A stretch of 7,382 nt of DNA from Syntrophobacteria bacterium (GCA_029289015.1 JARFUL010000090.1:1-7382), one strand, 5' to 3'; positions 1 through 6,364 are shown, counted from the first letter of the stretch. The notes: a model not told the origin generated them from the letters alone. Numbers and translations: made by a program.

Positions 1-1167
1 CTCGATCTCTTCTCCTTCCACGACGAGGTGGGCGCGGGCATGGTGATCTGGCACCCGGGCGGCGCGATGCTTCGCTACCTCATAGAGGAGTTCGAACGCA
101 GGGAGCACCTCAAGAGGGGCTACGTCATGGCCCAGGGGCCCACCCTGCTCAAGACCTCGCTGTGGCAGAAGTCCGGGCACTTCGACAACTACCGGGAGAA
201 CATGTACTTCTCCGAGATCGAGGGCGCGTCCTACGGGGTGAAGCCCATGAACTGCCTCGCGCACATGCTCATCTACAAGTCCCAGGTCCGGTCCTACCGC
301 GACCTGCCGCTTCGGTACTTCGAGCTGGGCACGGTGCACCGCCACGAGCGCTCCGGGGTGCTCCACGGGCTCATCAGGGTCAGGCAGTTCACCCAGGACG
401 ACGCGCACATCCTGTGCACGCCCGAGCAGCTCGACTCCGAGATAAAGGGGATCTTGGACTTCGTGGTGGAGGTGATGGAGATCTTCGGCTTTGACTTCGA
501 GCTGGAGATATCCACCAGGCCCGACAAATCCATAGGCACCGACGAGGACTGGGAAAGGGCCACCAGCGCGCTGATGAAAGCGCTGGACGACCGGCGCGAT
601 GAGTACCGGATAAACGAGGGCGACGGCGCGTTCTACGGCCCCAAGATAGACGTGAAGCTGAAGGACGCGATCGGCCGCTCCTGGCAGTGCGCGACCATCC
701 AGTGCGACTTCACCCTGCCCGAGAGGTTCGACCTCACCTATGTCGGGCCCGACAACCAGCCCCACAGGCCGGTGATGATCCACCGGGTGATCCTCGGCTC
801 CCTGGAGAGGTTCATCGCGGTCTTGATAGAGCACTACAGCGGCAGGCTGCCCACCTGGCTGGCCCCGGTCCAGGCGGTGGTGCTCACCATAACCGACGAA
901 CAGATGGAGTATGCCGCTGAGGTCGCGGCCAGGCTCAGGGCCGCGGGGGTGAGGGTCCAGGAGGACTTCCGCAACGAAAAGCTGGGCTACAAGATAAGGG
1001 AGGCCCAGCTCAAGAAGATACCCTACATGCTTGTGGTGGGAAAGAACGAGGTGAAGGAGAGGGGGGTGGCCCCCAGGAGGAGGGACGGCAAAGACCTGGG
1101 GCTCATGCCTCTTGAAGACGCGGTTGACCTTCTCAGGGCTGAGGGAGCCTTCCCCGAGACGGGGTAG
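1..1167 (+). CDS. thrS: Threonine--tRNA ligase, C-terminal part (5' end outside window)
   Basis: Class II aminoacyl-tRNA synthetase that charges tRNA-Thr with threonine in the cytoplasm. The frame is open from base 1 and gives 388 codons to TAG. Bacterial ThrRS is about 640 residues, so roughly 250 N-terminal residues (TGS and editing domains) lie outside the window. In fragment numbering, the catalytic-core zinc ligands are visible as C85 (in PMNC), H136 (in TQDDAHI) and H261 (in VMIHR). Motif 2 is around 105-138 ([12 protein letters not shown]). Motif 3 is around 257-275 ([15 protein letters not shown]). The anticodon-binding domain starts near PTWLAPVQ (284) and includes [12 protein letters not shown] (324-335). 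The zinc-site segment reads PMNCLAH, where E. coli has PMNCPGH as I remember it. It is followed after 37 nt by infC, the usual neighbour. Identification is essentially certain. Confidence 0.98.
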   Translation, partial: LDLFSFHDEVGAGMVIWHPGGAMLRYLIEEFERREHLKRGYVMAQGPTLLKTSLWQKSGHFDNYRENMYFSEIEGASYGVKPMNCLAHMLIYKSQVRSYRDLPLRYFELGTVHRHERSGVLHGLIRVRQFTQDDAHILCTPEQLDSEIKGILDFVVEVMEIFGFDFELEISTRPDKSIGTDEDWERATSALMKALDDRRDEYRINEGDGAFYGPKIDVKLKDAIGRSWQCATIQCDFTLPERFDLTYVGPDNQPHRPVMIHRVILGSLERFIAVLIEHYSGRLPTWLAPVQAVVLTITDEQMEYAAEVAARLRAAGVRVQEDFRNEKLGYKIREAQLKKIPYMLVVGKNEVKERGVAPRRRDGKDLGLMPLEDAVDLLRAEGAFPETG

Positions 1168-1190
1168 GACGGAGCGCGAACATCGAACAA

Positions 1191-1197
1191 AAGGAGG
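1191..1197 (+). promoter_or_regulatory. Strong Shine-Dalgarno of infC, which decides the AUA start
   Basis: AAGGAGG, inside the longer run AAAAGGAGG (1189-1197), is a near-perfect anti-16S match. It lies 7 nt before ATA at 1205 and only 4 nt before ATC at 1202. No ATG, GTG or TTG lies at a suitable distance, so this site points to the unusual start codon of infC. Confidence 0.85.
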
Positions 1198-1204
1198 CTG
1201 GATC

Positions 1205-1717
1205 ATAGCGAAAAGGGACACGGTTAGGGTAAACCACAAGATACGCGTCCCCTTTGTGAGGCTCATTGATCCCGACGGCAAGCAGTTGGGGGTGGTGGCC
1301 ATCAAGGAGGCGCTCGTGTACGCGCAGGAGGAGGACCTCGATCTGGTGGAGGTGGCGCCCCAGGCCGACCCGCCTGTGTGCAAGGTCATGGATTATGGAA
1401 AGTACAAGTACATCATGGCCAAGAAGCAGCAGGAGGCGAAGAAGAAGCAGACGATAATTCAGGTCAAAGAGGTCAAGATGCGGCCCAAGACCGACAAGCA
1501 CGACTTCCAGGTGAAGCTGAAGAGGGCCAGGAAGTTCCTTGAAAAGAAGAACAAGGTCAAGGTGACCGTCATGTTCCGGGGCCGGGAGATGGCCCACCCG
1601 GACCTGGGCCGAAAAAAGCTCGAGCGGATGATCGAGGAGACGGAAGACATCGCGCAGGTGGAGGGGGAACCCAGGTTCGAGGGCCGGACTATCTTTGTAA
1701 TTCTTGCGGCCAGGTAG
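1205..1717 (+). CDS. infC: Translation initiation factor IF-3, non-canonical AUA start
   Basis: IF3 binds the 30S subunit, keeps it apart from 50S and proofreads initiator tRNA and start codon. From 1205 the product is 170 residues, against 180 in E. coli. The N-domain (about 6-70) contains RVNHKIR, LDLVEVAP (45-52) and PPVCKVMDYGKYKY (56-69). A Lys-rich linker follows, then the C-domain (about 83-170) with KEVKMRP, HDFQVKLKRARKFL and VMFRGREMAHPDLG. Homology begins at AKRDTVRVNHK. The only canonical upstream start (ATG 1112) lies inside thrS and adds 31 residues unlike IF3. The first usable downstream start, GTG 1256, would remove the conserved N-terminal strand. AUA at 1205 has ideal spacing to the Shine-Dalgarno; AUC at 1202 is the alternative. 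E. coli infC uses AUU, which permits autoregulation, so the rare codon fits the family. Function is certain; the exact start codon is likely. Confidence 0.95.
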   Translation: MAKRDTVRVNHKIRVPFVRLIDPDGKQLGVVAIKEALVYAQEEDLDLVEVAPQADPPVCKVMDYGKYKYIMAKKQQEAKKKQTIIQVKEVKMRPKTDKHDFQVKLKRARKFLEKKNKVKVTVMFRGREMAHPDLGRKKLERMIEETEDIAQVEGEPRFEGRTIFVILAAR

Positions 1718-1777
1718 GCCCGAAGTCCCGCTTTTCATTATGTGTTTCCGAAGACCGGGGAGAGATGGGCCTTTTTT
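1717..1777 (+). terminator. Possible weak intrinsic terminator after infC
   Basis: GGCCC at 1717-1721, starting in the infC stop codon, can pair with GGGCC at 1767-1771, which is followed directly by six T (1772-1777). Inside, CCCG (1727-1730) can pair with CGGG (1756-1759). The outer stem is short and the enclosed segment long, so this may be only partial. A smaller alternative is GGGC (1767-1770) with GCCC (1779-1782) around the T-run. The position, just before a promoter candidate, favours a transcriptional boundary, but the call is tentative. Confidence 0.3.
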
Positions 1778-1782
1778 AGCCC

Positions 1783-1811
1783 TTGACAAAAGTGTGATTT
1801 GAAACGATTAT
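1783..1811 (+). promoter_or_regulatory. Sigma70-type promoter candidate for rpmI-rplT-pheS-pheT
   Basis: A perfect -35 box TTGACA (1783-1788) is followed after exactly 17 nt by GATTAT (1806-1811), which matches 4 of 6 bases of TATAAT. The predicted start is near 1818. The spot is AT-rich and intergenic, downstream of a T-run. It would give L35, L20 and both PheRS subunits their own transcript, separate from thrS-infC. Confidence 0.65.
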
Positions 1812-1817
1812 TACTTT

Positions 1818-2056
1818 TTTGGGGATTTTGAATCTCCCCCCTGATCCTTAATAGATTTGGCTTGGCCGAATGTTTCCGGCAAGCACGAGGGCTCTTGCAT
1901 CCCGAGGGGGCAATGGCCTTCTTTTACGAAAGCGGGCTTTTGGGGCCGGGCCGATTTTAAGCTTTTGGGATAAGCGAATAACTGATATAAAGTCTTAAAA
2001 ATTGCGCCGCACCAGAGATTGAAACGTATACTTTGACGCGGCCAGGGGAGTTAACG
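1818..2056 (+). promoter_or_regulatory. Long structured 5' leader of rpmI, candidate L20/r-protein leader
   Basis: About 239 nt between the predicted transcription start and the rpmI ATG contain no convincing gene. A hairpin stands at the likely mRNA 5' end: GGGGATT (1821-1827), loop TTG, AATC-T-CCC to 1838 with one bulged T. CTTG-G-CCG (1861-1868) pairs with CGGCAAG (1877-1883), with one bulged G. The same GCAAG (1879-1883) can instead pair with CTTGC (1894-1898), so two folds compete. TTTTAAG (1955-1961) can pair with CTTAAAA (1994-2000). GCCGC (2006-2010) can pair with GCGGC (2038-2042), one nucleotide short of the Shine-Dalgarno (AGGGGAG, 2044-2050). GCTTTTGGG occurs twice (1936-1944 and 1961-1969). 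In E. coli, L20 represses rpmI translation through structured RNA here; that this leader does the same is inference. Confidence 0.45.
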
Positions 2057-2254
2057 ATGCCCAAGATCAAGACAAGCCGGGCAGCGGCCAAACGATTCAA
2101 ACGGATGAAGTCTGGCAGGATAAAGCGCCGCAAGGCCTTTACCAGCCACATCCTCACCAAGAAGTCGCCCAAGAGAAAGCGGGGGCTGAGAAAGTCCACC
2201 ACGGTGTCCAAGGCCGATATGGGCCGGCTGAGGAAGATGCTTCCTTACGGTTAG
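2057..2254 (+). CDS. rpmI: 50S ribosomal protein L35 (bL35)
   Basis: Small basic protein of the large ribosomal subunit, 65 residues, the normal family length. It opens with the family signature [15 protein letters not shown] and carries the basic middle [20 protein letters not shown]. The end, [19 protein letters not shown], matches the family's C-terminal pattern. The start is ATG 2057, with AGGGGAG at 2044-2050 six nt upstream. An upstream in-frame TTG (2033) would add eight residues (MTRPGELT) not expected of L35 and is rejected. rplT follows after 30 nt, and the two are translationally coupled in other bacteria. The long leader before rpmI is described separately. Confidence 0.98.
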   Translation: MPKIKTSRAAAKRFKRMKSGRIKRRKAFTSHILTKKSPKRKRGLRKSTTVSKADMGRLRKMLPYG

Positions 2255-2284
2255 GCTGGGCGATATTCGGGGGAACTTAGAGCA

Positions 2285-2638
2285 ATGTCAAGGGTAAAAA
2301 AGTCAGTAAAGAGCCGCCGCAGGCGCAAGAAGGTGCTCAAGGCGGCCAAGGGTTATGTGGGCGGTCGCAAGAGGCTCTACAGGACCGCGAAAGAGGCGGT
2401 CAACCGGGCCGGGGCCTACTCCTACCGCGACCGCAGGGCAAGAAAGCGCGAGTTTCGCAAGCTCTGGATCATCAGGATAAACGCCGCGGCCAGGCAGCAC
2501 GGGCTCAGCTACTCAAAGCTCATGCACGGCCTGAAGAAGGCCAACATCGGCCTCGACCGCAAGGTTCTCGCGGACCTCGCTGTCCACGACCCCCAGGGTT
2601 TCGCCCAGGTCGTGAACCAGGTCACCCATGCGGGCTGA
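2285..2638 (+). CDS. rplT: 50S ribosomal protein L20 (bL20)
   Basis: Binds 23S rRNA early in 50S assembly; in E. coli and Bacillus it also represses its own operon. The product is 117 residues, the standard length. The N-terminal half is a long basic arm ([31 protein letters not shown] in two stretches, residues 2-32). The globular part follows with [20 protein letters not shown] (45-64), [20 protein letters not shown] (65-84) and [11 protein letters not shown] (90-100). The C-terminal domain, which contacts regulatory RNA in E. coli, is intact. A GGGGGA ribosome-binding sequence (2269-2274) lies 10 nt before the ATG. It sits between rpmI and pheS as in many bacteria. Confidence 0.98.
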   Translation: MSRVKKSVKSRRRRKKVLKAAKGYVGGRKRLYRTAKEAVNRAGAYSYRDRRARKREFRKLWIIRINAAARQHGLSYSKLMHGLKKANIGLDRKVLADLAVHDPQGFAQVVNQVTHAG

Positions 2639-2687
2639 TGGTCTCCTTTCGGCTATTTTGGCGGGCCATTAATGTTTCGGGGGCGTG

Positions 2688-3683
2688 ATGGAGGCTCAGG
2701 TTCAGGCCGTCAAAGAGGAGGCCCTGGCGTCCGTTGAAGGGGCCGGTCCCGGGAGGATCAAGGAGCTAAGAACCCTTTATTTGGGCCGCAAAGGCAAGGT
2801 TGCGGCCCTTTTCAGAGAGTTCAAGGACCTCCCGCCTGATGAGCGCAGAGAGGCCGGCAGAAGCCTCAACGAGCTGAAGAGCTTTCTCGATTCCCTCTTT
2901 GAAGAGGCCGCGAAGGAAAAAAAGGTCGAGGAGAAGGACCGCGTCGACGTAACCCTTCCGGGCCGAAGGCCGCTCATAGGCGGGATGCACCCCGTCACCT
3001 CCACAATTCGGGAGATCTGCGAGATCTTCCTCGGGCTGGGCTACTCAGTGGTGGAGGGGCCGGAGGTGGAGCTGGACTACTACAACTTCGAGGCCCTCAA
3101 CATCCCCAGGGACCACCCGGCCCGGGACATGCAGGACACCTTTTACGTCTCCCCCAACGTTGTTTTGAGGACCCACACCTCCCCCATGCAGGTCCGGGTG
3201 ATGGAGAAGACCAAGCCCCCGGTGAGGGTGGTCTGCCCCGGCAGGGTCTACCGCAGGGACTCCGACCCCACCCATTCGCCCATGTTCCACCAGGTGGAGG
3301 GGTTATACGTTGACGAGAACGTGAGCTTCGCGGAGCTGAAAGGCACCCTCATCGCGTTCCTCAAGGAGATCTTCGGCGAGAACGTAGGGGTCAGGTTCAG
3401 GCCCAGCTTCTTCCCCTTCACCGAGCCCTCGGCAGAGGTGGACATAGAGTGCGTCATGTGCCGGGGCGCGGGGTGCGGCCTGTGCAAGGACACGGGGTGG
3501 CTGGAGATTCTCGGCTCGGGGATGGTGAACCCCAGGGTCTTCGAGATGGTGGGCTACGACACCGCGCGCTACCGGGGGTTTGCGTTCGGCCTGGGGGTGG
3601 AGCGCATCGCGATGCTCAAGCTGGGCATAGACAATATCAGGCTCTTTTTCGAGAATGACCTTAGGTTCCTCGCCCAGTTCTAG
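2688..3683 (+). CDS. pheS: Phenylalanine--tRNA ligase alpha subunit
   Basis: Catalytic subunit of the (alpha-beta)2 PheRS that charges tRNA-Phe. The product is 331 residues (E. coli 327). An N-terminal coiled-coil tRNA-binding arm (about 1-85) precedes the class II core. Motif 1 is around 112-153 (GYSVVEGPEVELDYYNFEALN region). Motif 2 is around 186-206 (RVYRRDSDPTHSPMFHQVEG). Motif 3 is GFAFGLGVERIAMLKLGI (297-314). A299 in FAFG corresponds to E. coli alpha A294, which sets phenylalanine specificity. C255, C258, C263 and C266 form CxxC-x4-CxxC, a zinc-knuckle-like insert that E. coli lacks but that I recall in other bacterial PheS. An in-frame TAA at 2670 limits the start to GTG 2685 or ATG 2688; ATG is preferred. 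The GGGGG run (2679-2683) gives a close, weak ribosome-binding site. No PheM-like leader peptide or attenuator fits in the short gap after rplT. Confidence 0.97.
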   Translation: MEAQVQAVKEEALASVEGAGPGRIKELRTLYLGRKGKVAALFREFKDLPPDERREAGRSLNELKSFLDSLFEEAAKEKKVEEKDRVDVTLPGRRPLIGGMHPVTSTIREICEIFLGLGYSVVEGPEVELDYYNFEALNIPRDHPARDMQDTFYVSPNVVLRTHTSPMQVRVMEKTKPPVRVVCPGRVYRRDSDPTHSPMFHQVEGLYVDENVSFAELKGTLIAFLKEIFGENVGVRFRPSFFPFTEPSAEVDIECVMCRGAGCGLCKDTGWLEILGSGMVNPRVFEMVGYDTARYRGFAFGLGVERIAMLKLGIDNIRLFFENDLRFLAQF

Positions 3684-3721
3684 CCCCTTGGGATAAATAA
3701 GGCATTTCAGGGTTGAGATAG

Positions 3722-5812
3722 ATGCTCGTATCCGTCAAATGGCTCAGGGAGTATGTGGACCTGGACGTGTCCGCGGACGACCTGGCCCACAGGCTCACCA
3801 TGGCCGGCCTGGAGGTGGAGGCCATCCACCGCCCCGAGACCCTCGGCGGCGACACGGTCCTGGAGATAGGGGTGACCCCCAACCGGCCCGACTGCCTCTC
3901 CATCATAGGGGTGGCCAGGGAGGCCGCGGTGCTCACCGACAAAACGGTCAGATACCCGGATCTCTCCCTCGATGAGAAGGGCGGCCCCATTGAAGACGAC
4001 GCGGACGTCATCGTCCACGCGCCAGACCTTTGCCCCAGGTATGCGGCCAGGCTGATCAAAGGCCTCAAGATAGGCCCGTCTCCCAAATGGCTCGTTGAGA
4101 GGCTCCAATCCTTTGACCAGGAGCCCATAAACAACGTGGTGGACGTGACCAACTACGTAATGATGGAGTACGGCCAGCCGCTCCACGCGTTCGACTTCAA
4201 CATGCTCTCCCTGGAGCGCATCGAGGTGCGCCCCGCGCACGAGGGGGAGAAGTTTGTTACCCTGGACGAGAAGGAGCACACCCTTGAGGAGGGGATGCTC
4301 CTCATATGCGACGGCGAGAGGTCGGTGGCCCTGGCCGGGATCATGGGCGGGCTCAACTCCGAGATAACCGATGAGACGGTGGACGTGCTCATCGAGTCCG
4401 CGTACTTCGACCCCGTCTCAATCCGCAAGACCTCCAAGCAGCTGGGGATATCCACCGGGTCGTCCTACAGGTTCGAGCGGGGGGTCGACCCCGTGGGGTT
4501 GATAAACGCGCTCGACAGAGCCGCGCAGCTCATGGTGGAGGTGGCCGGGGGAGAGCTCCTCACCGGAACCATAGACCGTGTGGCCCAGATACCCACGCCC
4601 CGGGAGGTCTCCATCACGCTGAGTGACGCGTCCTCCTTCCTCGGGGTGGAGCTGGATGCACGCGAGGTGGAGCAGATCCTTTCGGGGCTGGGGCTTGAGG
4701 TAACCTCTGAGGACGGCCGCTTCAAGGTGCTGCCGCCCAGCCACCGCCTCGACCTTCAGGGGCCGGAGGACATCTACGAGGAGGTGGCCAGGATAATGGG
4801 CTACCACCGCATTCCCCCCGCGCTGCCCGGAGCGCCCGCGGCCCCGCCCAAGAGGGACGAGTACGCGCTCTTCAAGGAGAGGGTGAGGGGGATGATGATC
4901 TCCATGGGCTTCTTTGAGACCGTCACCTACTCCTTTGTCTCTCCGGGCTCCCTCAGGGCTCTCAACCTCTCCGACGATGACCCGAGGCTCTCGTCGGTCC
5001 GGCTGATGAACCCGATTACCGAAGACCAGGAGGTCATGCGCACCACCGAGGCGGTGGGGCTGCTCAACGCGGTCTCCTACAACCTGAACCGCAAGAACGA
5101 TGACCTGAGGCTCTTTGAGCTGGGCAGGGTCTTTGAGCCCCGGCGCGGCGAGGAGCTTCCCCGCGAGCCCGAGGTGGTGGGGGGAGCCATGTGCGGCCTG
5201 AGGGCTGCTGCCGGCTGGACCTTAGATCCCCAACCGCTCGACTTCTATGATATAAAGGGGGTGGTGGAGGGACTGGCCGAAGGGCTGGGCGTGCCGGGAC
5301 TCAGGTTCTTCGCGGATGAGATAGAGCCTTTCTTGGCCGCGCACCACGCGTGCTCGGTCTATGTGGGCGCGGAGCCGGTGGGGTATGTCGGCGAGGTGGC
5401 CCCGGAGGTGCTGGCAGCCTTCGGAATAAAGGTGCCGGTCTATCTCTTCGAGATACGCCTTGAGCAGCTCTATAAGGTGAGAGAGACTCCGTTTTACCGC
5501 GCGCTTCCCAGGTTCCCCTCCGTGAGGAGGGACCTGGCCCTTGTCCTCGGCGAGGAGGTGCCCGCGTCCCGGGTTTTGGACGAGCTGAGGGAGGCCTTCA
5601 CAGGGGTTCTCACCGGCAGGGACGTGAGCATAAGCCGGATGGACATATTCGACGTGTATAGGGGAAGCCAGCTTGCCCCGGGCCTCAAGAGCCTGGGCAT
5701 AAGGCTGAGCTTCATTGGTGAGAGGTCCCTGACGGACGAGGAGGTCAACGACTTTGTCCAAGACGCGCTGAGCCGTGTCCTGCCGTCCATCGGGGCATGG
5801 CTGAGGGAGTAG
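3722..5812 (+). CDS. pheT: Phenylalanine--tRNA ligase beta subunit lacking the N-terminal OB-fold (B2) domain
   Basis: Beta subunit of PheRS; it holds the editing site that hydrolyses Tyr-tRNA-Phe and contributes to tRNA binding. The product is 696 residues, about 100 fewer than E. coli (795). The N-terminus WLREYVDLDVSADDLAHRLTMAGLEVE runs to residue 33 in the normal way, then passes after about 14 residues to LEIGVTPNRPDCLSIIGVARE (47-67). In typical bacterial PheT about 110 residues of EMAP/tRNA-binding OB-fold lie between these blocks; here they are absent in frame. The rest is complete: B3/B4 editing module (about 120-282), B5 (about 294-365), catalytic-like core (about 380-585) and FDX-ACB anticodon domain (about 595-696). 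Editing residues look intact: H155 in HAFD, E225 in ESAYF, T245 in STGSS (E. coli H265, E334, T354, numbering from memory). It follows pheS after 38 nt. Confidence 0.96.
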   Translation: MLVSVKWLREYVDLDVSADDLAHRLTMAGLEVEAIHRPETLGGDTVLEIGVTPNRPDCLSIIGVAREAAVLTDKTVRYPDLSLDEKGGPIEDDADVIVHAPDLCPRYAARLIKGLKIGPSPKWLVERLQSFDQEPINNVVDVTNYVMMEYGQPLHAFDFNMLSLERIEVRPAHEGEKFVTLDEKEHTLEEGMLLICDGERSVALAGIMGGLNSEITDETVDVLIESAYFDPVSIRKTSKQLGISTGSSYRFERGVDPVGLINALDRAAQLMVEVAGGELLTGTIDRVAQIPTPREVSITLSDASSFLGVELDAREVEQILSGLGLEVTSEDGRFKVLPPSHRLDLQGPEDIYEEVARIMGYHRIPPALPGAPAAPPKRDEYALFKERVRGMMISMGFFETVTYSFVSPGSLRALNLSDDDPRLSSVRLMNPITEDQEVMRTTEAVGLLNAVSYNLNRKNDDLRLFELGRVFEPRRGEELPREPEVVGGAMCGLRAAAGWTLDPQPLDFYDIKGVVEGLAEGLGVPGLRFFADEIEPFLAAHHACSVYVGAEPVGYVGEVAPEVLAAFGIKVPVYLFEIRLEQLYKVRETPFYRALPRFPSVRRDLALVLGEEVPASRVLDELREAFTGVLTGRDVSISRMDIFDVYRGSQLAPGLKSLGIRLSFIGERSLTDEEVNDFVQDALSRVLPSIGAWLRE

Positions 5813-5829
5813 GCAGCAAGGTTTTTGGA

Positions 5830-6150
5830 ATGAAGACCAAGATACCCGACAAGGAGTATTTCCGCATAGGAGAGGTGGCGAAGCTCCTGGAGGTGGAGCC
5901 CCACGTGGTCCGGTACTGGGAGTCGGAGTTCCGCCTCGTAAAGCCTGTTCGGGCCGAGTCTCGCCAGAGGCTCTACAGGAGAAAGGACATAGAGGCGCTT
6001 TTCAGCATCAAGCGGCTCCTGTATGAAGAGAAATACACCATTGCCGGCGCCAAGCGCAGGCTCAGAGAATCCATGGGCGACGAGAGGGCGAAAGACCTTC
6101 TTCAGGAGGTGGTTGACGAACTGAAGGACCTGAGAAAAATTCTCGACTAA
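5830..6150 (+). CDS. MerR-family HTH transcriptional regulator, short form
   Basis: Predicted DNA-binding protein of 106 residues. The winged-helix MerR domain spans about 9-78: the helix-turn-helix FRIGEVAKLLEVEPHVVRYW (11-30), then the wing ESEF...RQRLYRRKDIEAL, then the helix LLYEEKYTIAGAKRRLRE (63-80). A short, charged, probably coiled-coil C-terminus (ERAKDLLQEVVDELKDLRKIL) would dimerise it. There is no sensory domain and no cysteine, so metal sensing of the MerR/ZntR type is unlikely. The start is ATG 5830, with AAGG (5818-5821) 8 nt upstream. An in-frame ATG at 5797 would add 11 residues and overlap pheT by 16 nt, but has no proper ribosome-binding site. It is probably cotranscribed with pheT; I recall MerR-type genes in this position in deltaproteobacteria. 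Targets are unknown. Confidence 0.88.
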   Translation: MKTKIPDKEYFRIGEVAKLLEVEPHVVRYWESEFRLVKPVRAESRQRLYRRKDIEALFSIKRLLYEEKYTIAGAKRRLRESMGDERAKDLLQEVVDELKDLRKILD

Positions 6151-6251
6151 GGGACCGCCTGCCGCGCCGAGTTCAAACGGAACGCACCTATTCCCTCATT
6201 ATGAAATGTCTATTTTCGCCTTAAATTATAAATCGTTCTGGGAAAAACTGT

Positions 6252-6280
6252 TTGCAATAGAGCTTGTTGGCTGGTATAAA
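6252..6280 (+). promoter_or_regulatory. Extended -10 promoter candidate for mglBA
   Basis: TTGCAA (6252-6257; 4 of 6 to TTGACA) is followed after 17 nt by TATAAA (6275-6280; 5 of 6 to TATAAT). TG at 6272-6273 gives the extended -10 motif TGnTATAAA. The predicted start is near 6287, which leaves a leader of about 157 nt before the mglB ATG. Confidence 0.55.
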
Positions 6281-6308
6281 CTTTTGATATAGCTCAAAGA
6301 CCCAACAA
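6264..6308 (+). repeat. Inverted repeat overlapping the mglBA promoter candidate
   Basis: TTGTTGG (6264-6270) and CCAACAA (6302-6308) are perfect 7-base complements separated by 31 nt. The pair brackets the -10 box and the predicted start of the 6252-6280 promoter, as a split operator might. The long spacer makes an RNA hairpin less likely. A chance match cannot be excluded. Confidence 0.35.
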
Positions 6309-6311
6309 ACA

Positions 6312-6347
6312 TTGGCTCTTCCCTCATAGCTATTTTCAAAGAGCCGA
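6312..6347 (+). repeat. Inverted repeat / hairpin in the mglB leader
   Basis: GGCTCTT (6314-6320) and AAGAGCC (6339-6345) are perfect complements, extended in RNA by a U-G and a U-A pair to nine pairs around an 18-nt loop. No T-run follows on the + strand, so it is not an intrinsic terminator. The right arm overlaps the -35 of the second promoter candidate. It could be an operator or a leader hairpin. Confidence 0.4.
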
Positions 6348-6364
6348 GTGAAGAAAAATATAAT
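6335..6364 (+). promoter_or_regulatory. Second promoter candidate upstream of mglB
   Basis: TTCAAA (6335-6340; 4 of 6 to TTGACA) and a perfect TATAAT (6359-6364) are separated by 18 nt. The predicted start is near 6371, about 73 nt before the mglB ATG. It could be an alternative to the extended -10 promoter upstream. Confidence 0.4.

Noticed and set aside
1112..1204. Upstream ATG start for infC, overlapping the end of thrS
   Set aside because: It adds 31 residues unlike any IF3 N-terminus, translated from the thrS tail and the Shine-Dalgarno itself.
1133..1789. Long minus-strand ORF opposite infC (218 codons) and other antisense ORFs opposite pheS, pheT and mglB
   Set aside because: They mirror well-identified + strand genes, encode low-complexity Leu/His/Arg-rich products and resemble no family.
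1870..1998. Small ORF of 42 codons (starting MFPASTRALAS) in the rpmI leader
   Set aside because: It has no ribosome-binding site, no recognisable similarity, and lies in sequence better explained as a structured leader.
2027..2032. TATACT as a -10 box just before rpmI
   Set aside because: The only -35-like hexamer (TTGCGC at 2002-2007) is poor and spaced 19 nt away; the promoter at 1783-1811 is far better.
2639..2687. PheM-like leader peptide and attenuator before pheS
   Set aside because: The gap is only 49 nt, with no Phe-rich ORF and no hairpin followed by a T-run.
5797..5829. Earlier ATG start for the MerR-type gene, overlapping pheT
   Set aside because: No properly spaced ribosome-binding site precedes it, and the MerR homology begins well after ATG 5830, which does have one.
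6239..6257. Sigma54-like promoter (TGGGAA...TTGCAA)
   Set aside because: The gap between the GG and GC elements is two bases too long for the strict -24/-12 spacing.
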